Source: Serratia sp. UGAL515B_01
GTDB lineage: Bacteria > Pseudomonadota > Gammaproteobacteria > Enterobacterales > Enterobacteriaceae
Direction of reading: 5' to 3'
NCBI RefSeq assembly: GCF_033095805.1
Contig: NZ_CP109901.1
Location: 496,001 to 560,000 of the forward strand
DNA: 64,000 nt
In this document: one piece after another, positions 39,888 to 49,977 of the stretch
How the letters are laid out: every line of letters starts with the position of its first letter
Numbering within the stretch: position 1 is the stretch's first letter
The notes under the pieces: generated by a model
The model's database searches: none
What the model was told of the DNA's origin: nothing
What the model saw: the letters and a program-made list of their open reading frames with translations, nothing else
Made by a program: the position numbers and the translations under genes

Positions 39888-40841
39888 ATGACCGATAAAT
39901 TAACTTCCCTACGCCAGTTCACTACAGTGGTTGCGGATACGGGGGATATTGCCGCAATGAAGTTGTATCAACCACAAGATGCCACAACTAACCCTTCTCT
40001 GATCCTTAATGCCGCTCAAATTCCTGAATACCGTAAGCTGATTGACGATGCCATCGCTTGGGCGCGTGAGCAAAGTAACGATCGTGATCGGCAAGTGGCC
40101 GATGCTGCCGATAAACTGGCAGTTAATATCGGTCTCGAAATCCTGAAATTGGTTCCGGGCCGTATTTCCACTGAAGTAGATGCACGGCTCTCTTATGACA
40201 CGGAAGCGAGCGTTGCCAAAGCTAAGCGCCTGATCAAACTTTATAACCAAGCGGGCATCGGTAACGATCGTATCCTGATCAAGCTGGCTTCAACCTGGCA
40301 GGGTATTCGTGCCGCGGAACGCCTGGAAAAAGAAGGTATCAATTGTAACCTGACACTGCTGTTCTCCTTTGCACAAGCGCGGGCCTGTGCCGAAGCCGGT
40401 GTTTATCTGATCTCCCCCTTTGTTGGCCGTATCCTTGACTGGTATAAAGCCAATGGAGATAAGAAAGAGTTTGCGCCGCATGAAGATCCGGGCGTGGTGT
40501 CTGTATCTGAAATCTACCAGTACTACAAACAACATGGTTATGAAACCGTCGTGATGGGGGCAAGTTTCCGTAACGTTGGTGAAATTATTGAACTTGCAGG
40601 ATGCGACCGTTTAACCATCGCTCCTGCATTGCTGAAAGAGTTGGCCGAAGCTCAGGGCACTCTAGAGCTCAAATTGTCCTATACCGGGGAAGTGAAAGCA
40701 CGGCCAGCACCGCTGACTGAGCCTGAATTCTATTGGCAGCATAACCTGGACCCAATGGCGGTTGAAAAACTGACCGATGGTATCCGCAAGTTTGCTGTAG
40801 ACCAAGGCAAGCTGGAAAAAATGATCGCCGACCTGCTGTAA
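39888..40841 (+). CDS. talB: transaldolase B
   Basis: Pentose-phosphate pathway enzyme that transfers a dihydroxyacetone unit between sugar phosphates. 317 residues, E. coli length. The Schiff-base lysine is in [12 protein letters not shown] near residue 132. The N-terminal [10 protein letters not shown] and the C-terminal [17 protein letters not shown] segments are typical. The next gene is mog, as in E. coli. Confidence 0.97.
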   Translation: MTDKLTSLRQFTTVVADTGDIAAMKLYQPQDATTNPSLILNAAQIPEYRKLIDDAIAWAREQSNDRDRQVADAADKLAVNIGLEILKLVPGRISTEVDARLSYDTEASVAKAKRLIKLYNQAGIGNDRILIKLASTWQGIRAAERLEKEGINCNLTLLFSFAQARACAEAGVYLISPFVGRILDWYKANGDKKEFAPHEDPGVVSVSEIYQYYKQHGYETVVMGASFRNVGEIIELAGCDRLTIAPALLKELAEAQGTLELKLSYTGEVKARPAPLTEPEFYWQHNLDPMAVEKLTDGIRKFAVDQGKLEKMIADLL

Positions 40842-40863
40842 TAATGGCAATACGTGCGGATAG

Positions 40864-40888
40864 AGGTGGCCTAGGCCACCTTTTTTTA
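40864..40888 (+). terminator. intrinsic terminator of talB
   Basis: AGGTGGCC-TA-GGCCACCT followed by a T-run (TTTTTTT). Begins about 22 bases after the stop. Confidence 0.9.
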
Positions 40889-41049
40889 TTGCTGATATCC
40901 ACGCTGCTGAGCAGACACCGTATACTTTTGCCATTAATCCCTTTTCCATCGTTCCAACACGCTTCAAAAAATCTTGATTGGCACTATAGAAAGGGAAGAC
41001 AGGCTAGGAAATGAACCTGCCTGAAGTCAATTAGCGACAGAGGTTAAGC

Positions 41050-41637
41050 ATGGACACATTACGTATTGGTTTAGTTTCTATTTCTGACCGCGCTTCTGGG
41101 GGAGTTTATCAAGACAAAGGGATCCCAGCATTGGAAGCATGGTTAAGCCGGGCATTAGCGACATCGTTCAAACTGGAAACGAGGCTGATCCCTGATGAGC
41201 AGATGCTGATCGAGCATACCCTGTGCGAACTGGTGGATGAAATGGGATGCCATCTGGTATTAACGACTGGCGGGACAGGCCCGGCTCGACGCGATGTTAC
41301 CCCCGATGCCACATTGGCGATCGCCGATCGTGTGATGCCTGGCTTTGGCGAACAAATGCGGCAAATCAGCCTACATTTTGTACCAACGGCAATTCTTTCA
41401 CGTCAGGTCGGTGTGATCCGTAAACAGGCGCTGATTATCAACCTGCCAGGGCAACCCAAGTCGATCCAGGAGACGCTGGAAGGTGTGAAGGACCCACTGG
41501 GTAAGGTGGTGGTTCACGGTATTTTTGCAAGTGTTCCCTACTGTATACAGTTGTTGGATGGCCCCTACGTAGAAACCCACGAGACAGTGGTTAGCGCATT
41601 TCGTCCCAAGAATGCACGCCGTGAGATAACACTATGA
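41050..41637 (+). CDS. mog: molybdopterin adenylyltransferase MogA
   Basis: Adenylylates molybdopterin before molybdate insertion. 195 residues as in E. coli. The MoaB/Mog motif TTGGTGPARRDVTPDATL lies near residue 75, and SRQVGVIRKQALIINLPGQPKS near 116. The ATG at 41050 follows GAGGTTAAGC. Stands between talB and an added transporter gene. Confidence 0.96.
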   Translation: MDTLRIGLVSISDRASGGVYQDKGIPALEAWLSRALATSFKLETRLIPDEQMLIEHTLCELVDEMGCHLVLTTGGTGPARRDVTPDATLAIADRVMPGFGEQMRQISLHFVPTAILSRQVGVIRKQALIINLPGQPKSIQETLEGVKDPLGKVVVHGIFASVPYCIQLLDGPYVETHETVVSAFRPKNARREITL

Positions 41638-41761
41638 GTTTGTGCAATCTGTAAAAATTGTTCAGCCGATCTGGTGTGAAAATAATTTGCCGTTATAGTA
41701 ATGTTCTTTTTACAGGCAGCCATTGTGCTTTTTCTGTTTTTGTTTCCTCTAACGGTATTTT

Positions 41762-43048
41762 ATGCATCTCGATAACAATCGTCGGCTTAACCGGCAAGAC
41801 TATAAGACTCTGACGTTAGCTGCCTTGGGCGGTGCGTTGGAGTTTTATGACTTCATCATTTTTGTTTTCTTTGCGGCAGTCATGGGTGATTTGTTTTTTC
41901 CAGCAGACATACCAGAATGGCTTCGCCAGGTGCAGACTTTTGGTATTTTCGCAGCGGGTTATTTAGCAAGGCCGCTGGGGGGGATCATCATGGCGCATTT
42001 TGGCGATCTAGTGGGCCGAAAAAAGATGTTCACCCTGAGTATTTTGCTGATGGCATTACCCACGTTGGCAATGGGCATGCTGCCAACCTATGCGAGTATC
42101 GGCATTGCTGCCCCCTTATTGCTGCTGTTAATGCGTATACTGCAAGGTGCGGCTATCGGTGGTGAGGTTCCAGGAGCCTGGGTCTTTGTGGCTGAGCATG
42201 TGCCACGTAAGCGTATCGGTTTTGCCTGTGGCACGCTCACTGCGGGTCTAACTGCCGGTATTTTGATTGGTTCGCTGGTGGCTACCCTTATCAATACCAC
42301 GCTCAGTCAACAAGCTATCCATGACGGTGGCTGGCGTATTCCATTCTTCTTGGGCGGTATCTTTGGCCTGTTTGCCATGTACCTGCGCCGCTGGTTGCAG
42401 GAAACCCCTGTTTTTATTGAGATGCAGACGCGTAAGGCGTTGGCGGAAGAGCTACCGCTCAAGTCTGTAGTAGTAAACCATAAGAAAGAAGTGGTTGTGT
42501 CGATGCTGCTGACTTGGCTGTTGTCCGCAGGCATTGTCGTTGTGATCCTGATGACACCAACCTACCTGCAAAAACAGTTTGGCATTGCCCCTGCATTGTC
42601 GCTGCAGGCTAACAGTGTTGCTATTGTGATGTTGATAATTGGGTGCATTGTATCGGGTTCGGCCGCGGATCGTTTTGGCGCCAGCAAAACCTTTATTGTC
42701 GGCGGTCTTCTGCTAGGTGCGTGTAGCTGGTTATTTTATCAGTCAGTAGGAACGCATCCAGAGATGTTGTTTGCTACTTACGCTTTAGTGGGGTTCAGCG
42801 TCGGTATCGTAGGTGCAGTGCCTTACGTAATGGTAAAGGCTTTCCCGGCTGAAGTGCGATTTAGTGGGATCTCGTTTTCATATAACGTTGCATATGCCAT
42901 TTTTGGTGGTTCAACCCCGATACTTGTCACGTTGCTTATGAAGCTAACTCCGTTAGCCCCCGCTTATTATGTCCTGACATTGTCTGCGGTAGGTTTGTTG
43001 CTGGGGATCTATTTTCACCGTGATTTGAACAGTGATAAACACGATTGA
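41762..43048 (+). CDS. MHS-type major facilitator transporter
   Basis: 428 residues, twelve predicted membrane helices. Metabolite:H+ symporter features: ALGGALEFYDFIIFVFFAA near residue 22, GYLARPLGGIIMAHFGDLVGRKKMF near 60 (the MFS loop 2-3 motif), RILQGAAIGGEVPGAWVFVAEH near 123. Related proteins carry dicarboxylates, betaine/proline or similar solutes; the substrate is not identifiable. It lies between mog and satP, where E. coli has none, and has its own promoter region (about 125 bases) and a terminator. Confidence 0.87.
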   Translation: MHLDNNRRLNRQDYKTLTLAALGGALEFYDFIIFVFFAAVMGDLFFPADIPEWLRQVQTFGIFAAGYLARPLGGIIMAHFGDLVGRKKMFTLSILLMALPTLAMGMLPTYASIGIAAPLLLLLMRILQGAAIGGEVPGAWVFVAEHVPRKRIGFACGTLTAGLTAGILIGSLVATLINTTLSQQAIHDGGWRIPFFLGGIFGLFAMYLRRWLQETPVFIEMQTRKALAEELPLKSVVVNHKKEVVVSMLLTWLLSAGIVVVILMTPTYLQKQFGIAPALSLQANSVAIVMLIIGCIVSGSAADRFGASKTFIVGGLLLGACSWLFYQSVGTHPEMLFATYALVGFSVGIVGAVPYVMVKAFPAEVRFSGISFSYNVAYAIFGGSTPILVTLLMKLTPLAPAYYVLTLSAVGLLLGIYFHRDLNSDKHD

Positions 43049-43052
43049 CCGA

Positions 43053-43087
43053 AAAAAGCCCTGCTGTTTTACCTAGCAGGGCTTTTT
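43053..43087. terminator. bidirectional terminator between the MHS transporter and satP
   Basis: AAAAAGCCCTGCT and AGCAGGGCTTTTT form a perfect 13-bp stem with T-runs for both strands; loop of nine bases. Confidence 0.93.
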
Positions 43088-43113
43088 GGTCACGCAACGA
43101 AACCCCATCACTA

Positions 43114-43713
43114 CTAGGCAGTGACTGCGGCTTGTGCTTTCGGTTGGACTTCAACAGCACCGATCGGCAACACGGTACGTCCTAACTGCTCATTGATGAC
43201 TTCGGCCATGGCCAGATAAATAGCGCTGCCACCGCAGATGATCCCTTCATAACCGGCAAACGTCAGGATCGCGTGGTTACCAGTCATATTGCCCACGGCC
43301 AGCAGGGCGAATAACAGTGTCAAGCTAGCAAACACGAACTGTAGTACGCGGTTTGCACACAGCGTTCCAAAGAACATAAACAGAGTAAATACACCCCATA
43401 GTGCCAAATAGGCACCAAGGGACGCGGCGTTGCTTGGTTCCGCCAGGCCCATACGCGGCAGCAGTAGCAGGCCTACCAGGCTCAGCCAGAAGCAGCCGTA
43501 GGAGGTAAAAGCGGTCAAGCCGAAAGTATTGCCTTTCTTATATTCAAGAATGCCGGCAAAAATCTGTGCCATGCCACCGAAGAAAATCCCCATACTGATG
43601 ATGACGGAAGTCAGTGGGAAAAAACCGGCATTGTGGAGGTTCAGCAAGACGGTGGTCATCCCGAAGCCCATCAGACCCAGTGGGCCAGGATTCGCCAACT
43701 TGTTGGTATGCAT
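43114..43713 (-). CDS. satP: acetate/succinate uptake transporter SatP (YaaH)
   Basis: 199 residues, six membrane segments, GPR1/FUN34/YaaH family. The signature [19 protein letters not shown] lies at residues 8-26. The E. coli protein imports acetate and succinate with protons. It is divergent from dnaK. Confidence 0.94.
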   Translation of the reverse strand: MHTNKLANPGPLGLMGFGMTTVLLNLHNAGFFPLTSVIISMGIFFGGMAQIFAGILEYKKGNTFGLTAFTSYGCFWLSLVGLLLLPRMGLAEPSNAASLGAYLALWGVFTLFMFFGTLCANRVLQFVFASLTLLFALLAVGNMTGNHAILTFAGYEGIICGGSAIYLAMAEVINEQLGRTVLPIGAVEVQPKAQAAVTA

Positions 43714-43885
43714 ATTTCCTCTGTGATAACAGAATTTTAATGAAAATGGATAAGTGAGTTAATAAGTGGCTCGAATGGACGAAAAAACCATAATTGCCAT
43801 TAAAGCGCGCGGCATCATAATGATCCCCACGGAAGGAAACAATGATCTGATAGCTGTTAAAAACGAATATTTTTTTATTCTGACC
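43714..43885. other. divergent satP-dnaK gap, left part
   Basis: Contains the satP promoter on the minus strand. ATCATAATGATCCCCACGG near 43812 has a CCCCA element reminiscent of a second heat-shock promoter, but a matching -35 is poor. Confidence 0.35.
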
Positions 43886-43913
43886 CTTGATGCTGTTGCG
43901 GATGGCCCCATCT
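43886..43913 (+). promoter_or_regulatory. sigma-32 heat-shock promoter of dnaKJ
   Basis: CTTGATG (43886-43892), a 13-base spacer and CCCCATCT (43906-43913) match the sigma-32 consensus and the E. coli dnaK P1 promoter closely. The start would be near 43920, giving a leader of about 118 bases. Confidence 0.93.
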
Positions 43914-44037
43914 TATTGTCAACCGCAGTTGCTAACCGTGGGTAAAACTGAACCCGTGGGCAGTTGAAAAGTAAAAAACAGCCCGCATATAGGTTAGCAA
44001 CCTGACCAATTATGAATTTATTAGTGGAGATGTTTAG

Positions 44038-45945
44038 ATGGGCAAAATTATTGGTATCGACCTGGGTACAACCAACTCTTGTGTAGCAATTATGGATGGT
44101 GCCAAGGCAAAAGTGTTGGAAAACGCTGAAGGCGATCGCACCACTCCTTCAATCATTGCATACACACAGGATGGTGAAATTTTGGTTGGTCAGCCTGCTA
44201 AGCGTCAGGCGGTTACCAACCCACAAAATACACTGTTTGCGATCAAACGCCTTATTGGCCGCCGTTTTCAGGACGAAGAAGCACAACGTGACAAGGCCAT
44301 TATGCCTTATAAAATCGTTGAAGCTGACAATGGTGATGCTTGGCTGGAAGTGAAAGGCCAAAAAATGGCACCACCGCAGATTTCAGCTGAAGTGCTGAAA
44401 AAAATGAAGAAAACAGCAGAAGATTACCTGGGTGAGCCGGTAACTGAAGCGGTTATCACTGTACCAGCCTACTTCAACGATGCTCAGCGTCAGGCAACCA
44501 AAGACGCCGGTCGTATTGCTGGCCTGGAAGTTAAACGTATCATCAACGAACCTACTGCAGCAGCACTGGCTTATGGCTTGGACAAAGAAGTAGGCAACCG
44601 CACTATCGCAGTCTATGACTTAGGTGGTGGCACTTTCGATATCTCAATTATTGAGATCGACGATGTTGATGGTGAGAAAACCTTTGAAGTATTGGCAACC
44701 AACGGTGATACCCACCTAGGTGGCGAAGACTTCGACAGCCGCCTGATCAACTATCTGGTTGAAGAATTTAAGAAAGATCAGGGCATGGATCTGCGTAACG
44801 ATCCGCTGGCAATGCAGCGTTTGAAAGAAGCAGCCGAAAAAGCGAAGATCGAACTTTCTTCTGCTCAACAGACCGATGTTAACCTGCCGTATATCACCGC
44901 AGACGGCAGCGGTCCAAAACACATGAATATCAAAGTGACCCGCGCTAAGCTCGAGTCACTGGTGGAAGATCTGGTTGCACGCTCCATCGAACCGTTGAAA
45001 GTAGCACTGAAGGACGCAGGTTTATCCGTTTCTGATATTCAGGATGTGATCCTGGTCGGTGGTCAGACTCGTATGCCAATGGTTCAGAAGAAAGTTGCTG
45101 ATTTCTTTGGTAAAGAACCACGTAAAGACGTTAACCCAGACGAAGCCGTTGCGGTTGGTGCTGCAGTTCAGGGCGGTGTGTTGGCCGGTGATGTGAAAGA
45201 CGTTCTCCTGCTGGACGTTACCCCGTTGTCACTGGGTATCGAAACCATGGGCAGTGTTATGACGCCGCTGATCACCAAAAACACCACGATCCCAACCAAA
45301 CACAGCCAGGTGTTCTCTACTGCGGAAGATAATCAAGCTGCAGTGACCATCCATGTGCTGCAGGGGGAACGTAAACGTGCAGCGGACAACAAGTCATTGG
45401 GGCAGTTCAATCTTGACGGTATCCAACCTGCACCACGCGGTATGGCGCAGATCGAAGTGACTTTCGATATTGATGCTGACGGTATTTTGCATGTATCTGC
45501 CAAGGACAAGAATACGGGTCGTGAGCAGAAGATCACCATTAAGGCATCTTCAGGCTTGAACGAAGAAGAAATCCAGAAAATGGTGCGCGATGCAGAAGTA
45601 AATGCTGAAGCAGACCGTAAGTTCGAAGAGTTGGTGCAGACGCGTAACCAGGCGGATCATCTGGTACATAGTACTCGTAAGCAACTGGAAGAAGCAGGCG
45701 ACAAATTGCCTGCTGAAGACAAAACAGCTATCGAAGCGGCACTGAAAGATCTGGAAACTGCGGTTAAGGGCGAAGATAAAGCCGAGATCGAAGCAAAAAC
45801 CCAGGCTCTGGTGCAAGTTTCTGGCAAGCTGTTGGAAATGGCTCAGGCACAGACTCAAGGCACTGATGCGGGTGCAGATAACGCGGCTCAGAAAGATGAC
45901 AACGTTGTTGATGCTGAGTTTGAAGAAGTCAAAGACAAAAAATAA
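44038..45945 (+). CDS. dnaK: molecular chaperone DnaK (Hsp70)
   Basis: 635 residues (E. coli 638). The nucleotide-binding domain has phosphate loop [16 protein letters not shown] at the N-terminus, [17 protein letters not shown] near 142 and [14 protein letters not shown] near 193. The substrate-binding domain begins after the linker [18 protein letters not shown] near 388. The helical lid ends with the acidic tail [15 protein letters not shown]. Works with DnaJ, encoded 105 bases on, and GrpE (elsewhere). Confidence 0.98.
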   Translation: MGKIIGIDLGTTNSCVAIMDGAKAKVLENAEGDRTTPSIIAYTQDGEILVGQPAKRQAVTNPQNTLFAIKRLIGRRFQDEEAQRDKAIMPYKIVEADNGDAWLEVKGQKMAPPQISAEVLKKMKKTAEDYLGEPVTEAVITVPAYFNDAQRQATKDAGRIAGLEVKRIINEPTAAALAYGLDKEVGNRTIAVYDLGGGTFDISIIEIDDVDGEKTFEVLATNGDTHLGGEDFDSRLINYLVEEFKKDQGMDLRNDPLAMQRLKEAAEKAKIELSSAQQTDVNLPYITADGSGPKHMNIKVTRAKLESLVEDLVARSIEPLKVALKDAGLSVSDIQDVILVGGQTRMPMVQKKVADFFGKEPRKDVNPDEAVAVGAAVQGGVLAGDVKDVLLLDVTPLSLGIETMGSVMTPLITKNTTIPTKHSQVFSTAEDNQAAVTIHVLQGERKRAADNKSLGQFNLDGIQPAPRGMAQIEVTFDIDADGILHVSAKDKNTGREQKITIKASSGLNEEEIQKMVRDAEVNAEADRKFEELVQTRNQADHLVHSTRKQLEEAGDKLPAEDKTAIEAALKDLETAVKGEDKAEIEAKTQALVQVSGKLLEMAQAQTQGTDAGADNAAQKDDNVVDAEFEEVKDKK

Positions 45946-46050
45946 TCGCCCTTAAGCGGGCACGGTACGGCCAAAGGCTATAACCGGAAACCAGCACGGG
46001 CGTCGAGGCAACTCTACGCCCGTGTATGCATGTTAAGGGTAAGTATAATA

Positions 46051-47178
46051 ATGGCGAAGAAAGACTATTACGAGATCCTCGGCGTAGCCAAGTCGGCAGA
46101 TGAGCGCGAGATCAAAAAGGCTTATAAACGCCTGGCGATGAAGTTTCACCCAGACCGAAATCAGGAACAAGACGCCGAAGCCAAATTTAAAGAAATCAAG
46201 GAAGCCTACGAGGTTCTGAATGACGCTCAAAAGCGTGCAGCCTATGACCAGTACGGTCATGCCGCTTTTGAACAAGGCGGCATGGGCGGTGGTGGTTTTG
46301 GTGGCGGGAGTGCAGACTTCAGCGATATTTTTGGTGACGTATTCGGGGATATTTTCGGCGGAGGGCGCCGCCAACGCGCTAGCCGTGGTTCCGATTTGCG
46401 TTACAACCTGGATCTCACTCTGGAGGAAGCGGTACGAGGCGTTACCAAAGAGATCCGTATTCCGACGCTTGAAGAGTGTGGTAGCTGTCATGGGAGTGGT
46501 GCTAAGCCTGGCAGTTCCCCGATAACCTGCCCAACCTGCCATGGGCAAGGTCAGGTACAGATGCGTCAAGGGTTCTTCAGCGTCCAGCAGACTTGTCCAC
46601 ACTGTCATGGGCGTGGGCAGATCATCAAGGATCCGTGCAACACATGTCACGGTCACGGACGCATAAAAAAATCCAAAACATTGTCGGTGAAGATCCCGTC
46701 TGGTGTTGATACCGGTGATCGTATCCGCTTGGCTGGTGAGGGGGAAGCTGGTGAACACGGTGCACCTGCAGGGGATCTGTATGTTCAGGTTCAGGTGAAA
46801 GCACACCAGATCTTTGAGCGAGAGGGTAATAACCTCTATTGTGAAGTCCCGATTAACTTCGCGATGGCCGCGTTGGGTGGCGAGATTGAGGTTCCTACGC
46901 TGGATGGCCGCGTTAAACTGAAAGTGCCTGCTGAAACTCAGACCGGCAAGCTGTTCCGTATGCGCGGCAAAGGGGTGAAATCAGTGCGTGGTGGTAGCCA
47001 GGGCGATTTGCTTTGCCGTGTAGTGGTAGAAACTCCTGTGAATCTGAACGACAAACAGAAACAATTGCTGAAAGAGCTGGAAGAAAGCCTAGTAGGCCCT
47101 TCCGGTGATAAAAATAGCCCGCGTTCGAAAAGCTTTTTCGACGGTGTGAAAAAGTTTTTTGACGACCTGACTCGTTAA
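46051..47178 (+). CDS. dnaJ: co-chaperone DnaJ (Hsp40)
   Basis: 375 residues from the ATG at 46051. J-domain with the HPD motif (MKFHPDRN near residue 33), a Gly/Phe-rich stretch (MGGGGFGGG, residues 77-105), four CxxCxGxG zinc motifs ([32 protein letters not shown], residues about 144-208), and the C-terminal substrate-binding domains. An open extension to 46030 lacks support. Co-transcribed with dnaK. Confidence 0.97.
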   Translation: MAKKDYYEILGVAKSADEREIKKAYKRLAMKFHPDRNQEQDAEAKFKEIKEAYEVLNDAQKRAAYDQYGHAAFEQGGMGGGGFGGGSADFSDIFGDVFGDIFGGGRRQRASRGSDLRYNLDLTLEEAVRGVTKEIRIPTLEECGSCHGSGAKPGSSPITCPTCHGQGQVQMRQGFFSVQQTCPHCHGRGQIIKDPCNTCHGHGRIKKSKTLSVKIPSGVDTGDRIRLAGEGEAGEHGAPAGDLYVQVQVKAHQIFEREGNNLYCEVPINFAMAALGGEIEVPTLDGRVKLKVPAETQTGKLFRMRGKGVKSVRGGSQGDLLCRVVVETPVNLNDKQKQLLKELEESLVGPSGDKNSPRSKSFFDGVKKFFDDLTR

Positions 47179-47204
47179 TTGGCTGTTTTCGTTTGCAACA
47201 CAAT

Positions 47205-47236
47205 AAACCCCGGCTGTAAAGGCCGGGGTTTTTATT
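47205..47236 (+). terminator. intrinsic terminator of dnaKJ
   Basis: AACCCCGGC and GCCGGGGTT form a 9-bp stem around a 7-base loop, followed by TTTATTTTTT. Confidence 0.93.
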
Positions 47237-47472
47237 TTTTAGCATTGCTATAAGTACCTCATAAAAAATGTGGCGCAATGCCTAAATTACTCTGTTAAAA
47301 CGAGTTGTTTAACGGTTATAAACTTGTTTTTTCGAGGTTAAACTTATCCTATACTCAATATATTGTATGGAAATTAAAGGCGACAACGCCGACTCAAGTT
47401 ACTCCAAGCAGCAGGTCACTAACACCCCTGGGGCTTGAGTGACGACGGGTTCATTATCTGGAGTGACGTACT

Positions 47473-48639
47473 GTGACTAATATTATTCGTCAATTTCTAC
47501 GGCAGGAGGCAGCCGGGGGCATTATCCTAATTGTTGCCGCTGTCGTAGCGTTGCTTATGGCTAATACTCCTTTGCAGGGAGTTTATCAGGCCTTCCTTAA
47601 CTTGCCCGTGATGGTGAAAATTTCCTCGCTGGAGATTGCTAAGCCTTTGTTGCTGTGGATTAACGATGGACTGATGGCTATCTTTTTCCTGGTGGTTGGC
47701 CTGGAGGTCAAACGTGAACTGATGCAAGGTTCACTGGCTGGGCGCGATAAGGCTATATTTCCAGCGATTGCTGCTCTTGGTGGTATGCTGGTGCCTGCGT
47801 TGATCTATCTGTTATTCAACGGGGCTGATGAAGTAACACGTCAAGGCTGGGCGATCCCGGCTGCAACGGATATTGCTTTTGCATTAGGTGTGATGGCACT
47901 GTTGGGCAATCGCGTGCCGACCAGTCTAAAGGTATTTTTACTGGCGCTGGCGATTATTGATGACCTCGGGGTCATTATCGTGATTGCGCTGTTTTATACC
48001 TATCAGGTATCGATGGTGGCGTTGGGCGTCGCGGCCGCTGCAATAGCAGTATTAGCCGTAATGAATTGGCGTGGTGTGGGTAAAACCTCTCTATATATGA
48101 TTGTCGGTTTGGTGCTTTGGGTGGCGATCCTTAAATCTGGTGTACATGCCACGCTAGCCGGGGTGATTGTTGGTTTTATGATACCGCTGAATGTTAATAA
48201 TGGGCCATCACCTTCCGAAACGCTCGAGCATGAATTGCATCCTTGGGTTGCGTTTCTCATCCTGCCATTGTTTGCCTTTGCCAATGCGGGTGTTCCGTTG
48301 CAAGGTGTCTCTTTGAGTGGCTTGACTTCATTGCTGCCGCTAGGCATTGCGGCGGGGTTATTAATTGGCAAGCCATTGGGGATTTTCGCATTCAGCTGGT
48401 TGGCCGTGAAAATGGGTATTGCAAAGTTGCCAGAAGATATTAATTTTAAGCAAGTTTTTGCTGTTTCTGTGCTCTGTGGCATTGGTTTTACCATGTCGAT
48501 TTTTATTGCCTCATTGGCATTTGCAGATGCTGATGCGGCTCTCGTTACCTATTCCAAATTAGGGATATTATTTGGGTCGACAAGCGCAGCACTGATTGGT
48601 TACGTTTTGCTGCGCCAAGCATTGCCGCGCAGCAAATAA
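47473..48639 (+). CDS. nhaA: Na+/H+ antiporter NhaA
   Basis: Electrogenic inner-membrane antiporter (2 H+ in, 1 Na+ out), 388 residues as in E. coli, twelve membrane segments. The ion-binding aspartate pair is in [17 protein letters not shown] near residue 160, and Asp133 is in [16 protein letters not shown]. The helix IV/XI crossover sequences ([15 protein letters not shown]) are intact. It begins with GTG at 47473, with GGAGTGACGTACT upstream. Regulated by NhaR, encoded next. Confidence 0.96.
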   Translation: MTNIIRQFLRQEAAGGIILIVAAVVALLMANTPLQGVYQAFLNLPVMVKISSLEIAKPLLLWINDGLMAIFFLVVGLEVKRELMQGSLAGRDKAIFPAIAALGGMLVPALIYLLFNGADEVTRQGWAIPAATDIAFALGVMALLGNRVPTSLKVFLLALAIIDDLGVIIVIALFYTYQVSMVALGVAAAAIAVLAVMNWRGVGKTSLYMIVGLVLWVAILKSGVHATLAGVIVGFMIPLNVNNGPSPSETLEHELHPWVAFLILPLFAFANAGVPLQGVSLSGLTSLLPLGIAAGLLIGKPLGIFAFSWLAVKMGIAKLPEDINFKQVFAVSVLCGIGFTMSIFIASLAFADADAALVTYSKLGILFGSTSAALIGYVLLRQALPRSK

Positions 48640-48862
48640 TCCCTTACTGGGTTTGCGGAGCAGTTAGGTGCGACAGCCGAATTGCTTCGCTTGCTGCTTG
48701 GTATAAATGTCGCTTTGCGGTTGTCTGAAATAAAAAGGGAACTAGCTGCTGATATGCGCTAAATAGTTCGAGTTGCAGGAAAGATCACGTAAATGCAGCT
48801 TGAAATATGACGGATATAACGGCAAACAGTTTACCAATGAGAAACTGCAGGAGAACACGTTC

Positions 48863-49762
48863 GTGAGAATGTCGCACATCAACTTTAACCATCTGTATTA
48901 CTTCTGGCAGGTTTGCAAGGCGGGCTCGGTGGTTGGTGCCGCAGAAGCTTTATTTCTCACTCCGCAGACTATTACCGGCCAGATTAAAGCGCTGGAGGAA
49001 CGTCTCGACGGTAAACTATTCAAGCGTCAGGGACGTGGATTGGTGCCTTCTGAATTAGGCCAGTTGGTTTTCCGTTATGCCGATAAAATGTTCATGCTCA
49101 GCCAGGAAATGCTGGATATCGTGAATTATCGCAAGGAGTCTAACCTGCTGTTTGATGTTGGGGTCGCGGATGCGTTGTCTAAACGTTTGGTCAGCCAGGT
49201 ATTAGAAACCGCAGTGGTGGTAGATAACGAACAAATTCACCTGCGCTGTTTTGAATCAACTCATGAGATGCTGCTCGAGCAACTAAGCCAGCATAAACTA
49301 GATATGATCCTTTCGGATTGCCCGGTCGATTCAAGCCAGCAAGAAGGCTTATTTTCACTAAAGCTGGGCGAGTGCGGGGTCAGTTTCTTTTGCCGCCAAC
49401 CTGCACCGGACCTACCATTCCCTGCTTGCCTGGAGCAGCGCAGGTTACTGATCCCGGGAAGGCGCTCCATGCTGGGGAGGAAACTGCTCAACTGGTTCAA
49501 TACGCAGGGGATCCAGGTTGAAATACTGGGAGAGTTTGACGATGCGGCGTTGATGAAGGCCTTTGGCTTGTATCACAACGCAATCTTTGTTGCACCTACG
49601 CTCTATGCCCGAGATATTTATAACGATGATGATGTGGTTGAAATAGGGCGTATAGACAGTGTTCAGGAAGAGTATTACATCATTTTTGCCGAAAGAATGA
49701 TCCAGCACCCGGCGGTACAGCGGGTATGCAATAAAGATTTCTCAGCGCTGTTTGCACTTTAG
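48863..49762 (+). CDS. nhaR: NhaA regulator NhaR (LysR family)
   Basis: LysR-type activator of nhaA that senses sodium, 299 residues. The helix-turn-helix is in [24 protein letters not shown] near residues 20-43. The effector domain has [16 protein letters not shown] and [21 protein letters not shown]. The GTG at 48863 lies nine bases after AGGAG and is preferred to the ATG at 48869 (15 bases). The 220-base gap before it probably allows its own promoter in addition to read-through from nhaA. Confidence 0.95.
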   Translation: MRMSHINFNHLYYFWQVCKAGSVVGAAEALFLTPQTITGQIKALEERLDGKLFKRQGRGLVPSELGQLVFRYADKMFMLSQEMLDIVNYRKESNLLFDVGVADALSKRLVSQVLETAVVVDNEQIHLRCFESTHEMLLEQLSQHKLDMILSDCPVDSSQQEGLFSLKLGECGVSFFCRQPAPDLPFPACLEQRRLLIPGRRSMLGRKLLNWFNTQGIQVEILGEFDDAALMKAFGLYHNAIFVAPTLYARDIYNDDDVVEIGRIDSVQEEYYIIFAERMIQHPAVQRVCNKDFSALFAL

Positions 49763-49788
49763 GCATAGAAATCGTCTAGACACTTCAT

Positions 49789-49892
49789 ACTTCAAGTTGC
49801 TTGGGTGTTGGCTGCGCCCTGTTGCCCCAGTCACATAGTGGGCTATGCTCCCGGGGGGCTCCAGTGCTTGCCGCCTACAAGCAACTCGAATT
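49789..49892. repeat. intergenic palindromic repeat, family B, copy 1
   Basis: Starts ACTTCAAGTTGCTTGGGTG and ends CTACAAGCAACTCGAATT; the ends are inverted repeats (TTCAAGTTGCTTG against CAAGCAACTCGAA) with one mismatch. The interior has GGGTGTTGGCTGC and a small hairpin. This pattern is of a kind common in intergenic DNA of Yersinia, Serratia and Photorhabdus. Non-coding, about 104 bases, between nhaR and the adhesin gene. Confidence 0.75.
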
Positions 49893-49977
49893 ATTTTGTG
49901 TATAGTTGACCGGTAGGTTTTTGATTTAAATTTACTACGGGAGAGTGCCGGTAGATAAATTTAATAAAAAAATTTTA

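Noticed and set aside
45550..45858. Minus-strand ORFs within dnaK, thrA, carB and other long genes
   Set aside because: They are reading-frame shadows of strongly conserved genes, with no ribosome-binding sites or recognisable products.
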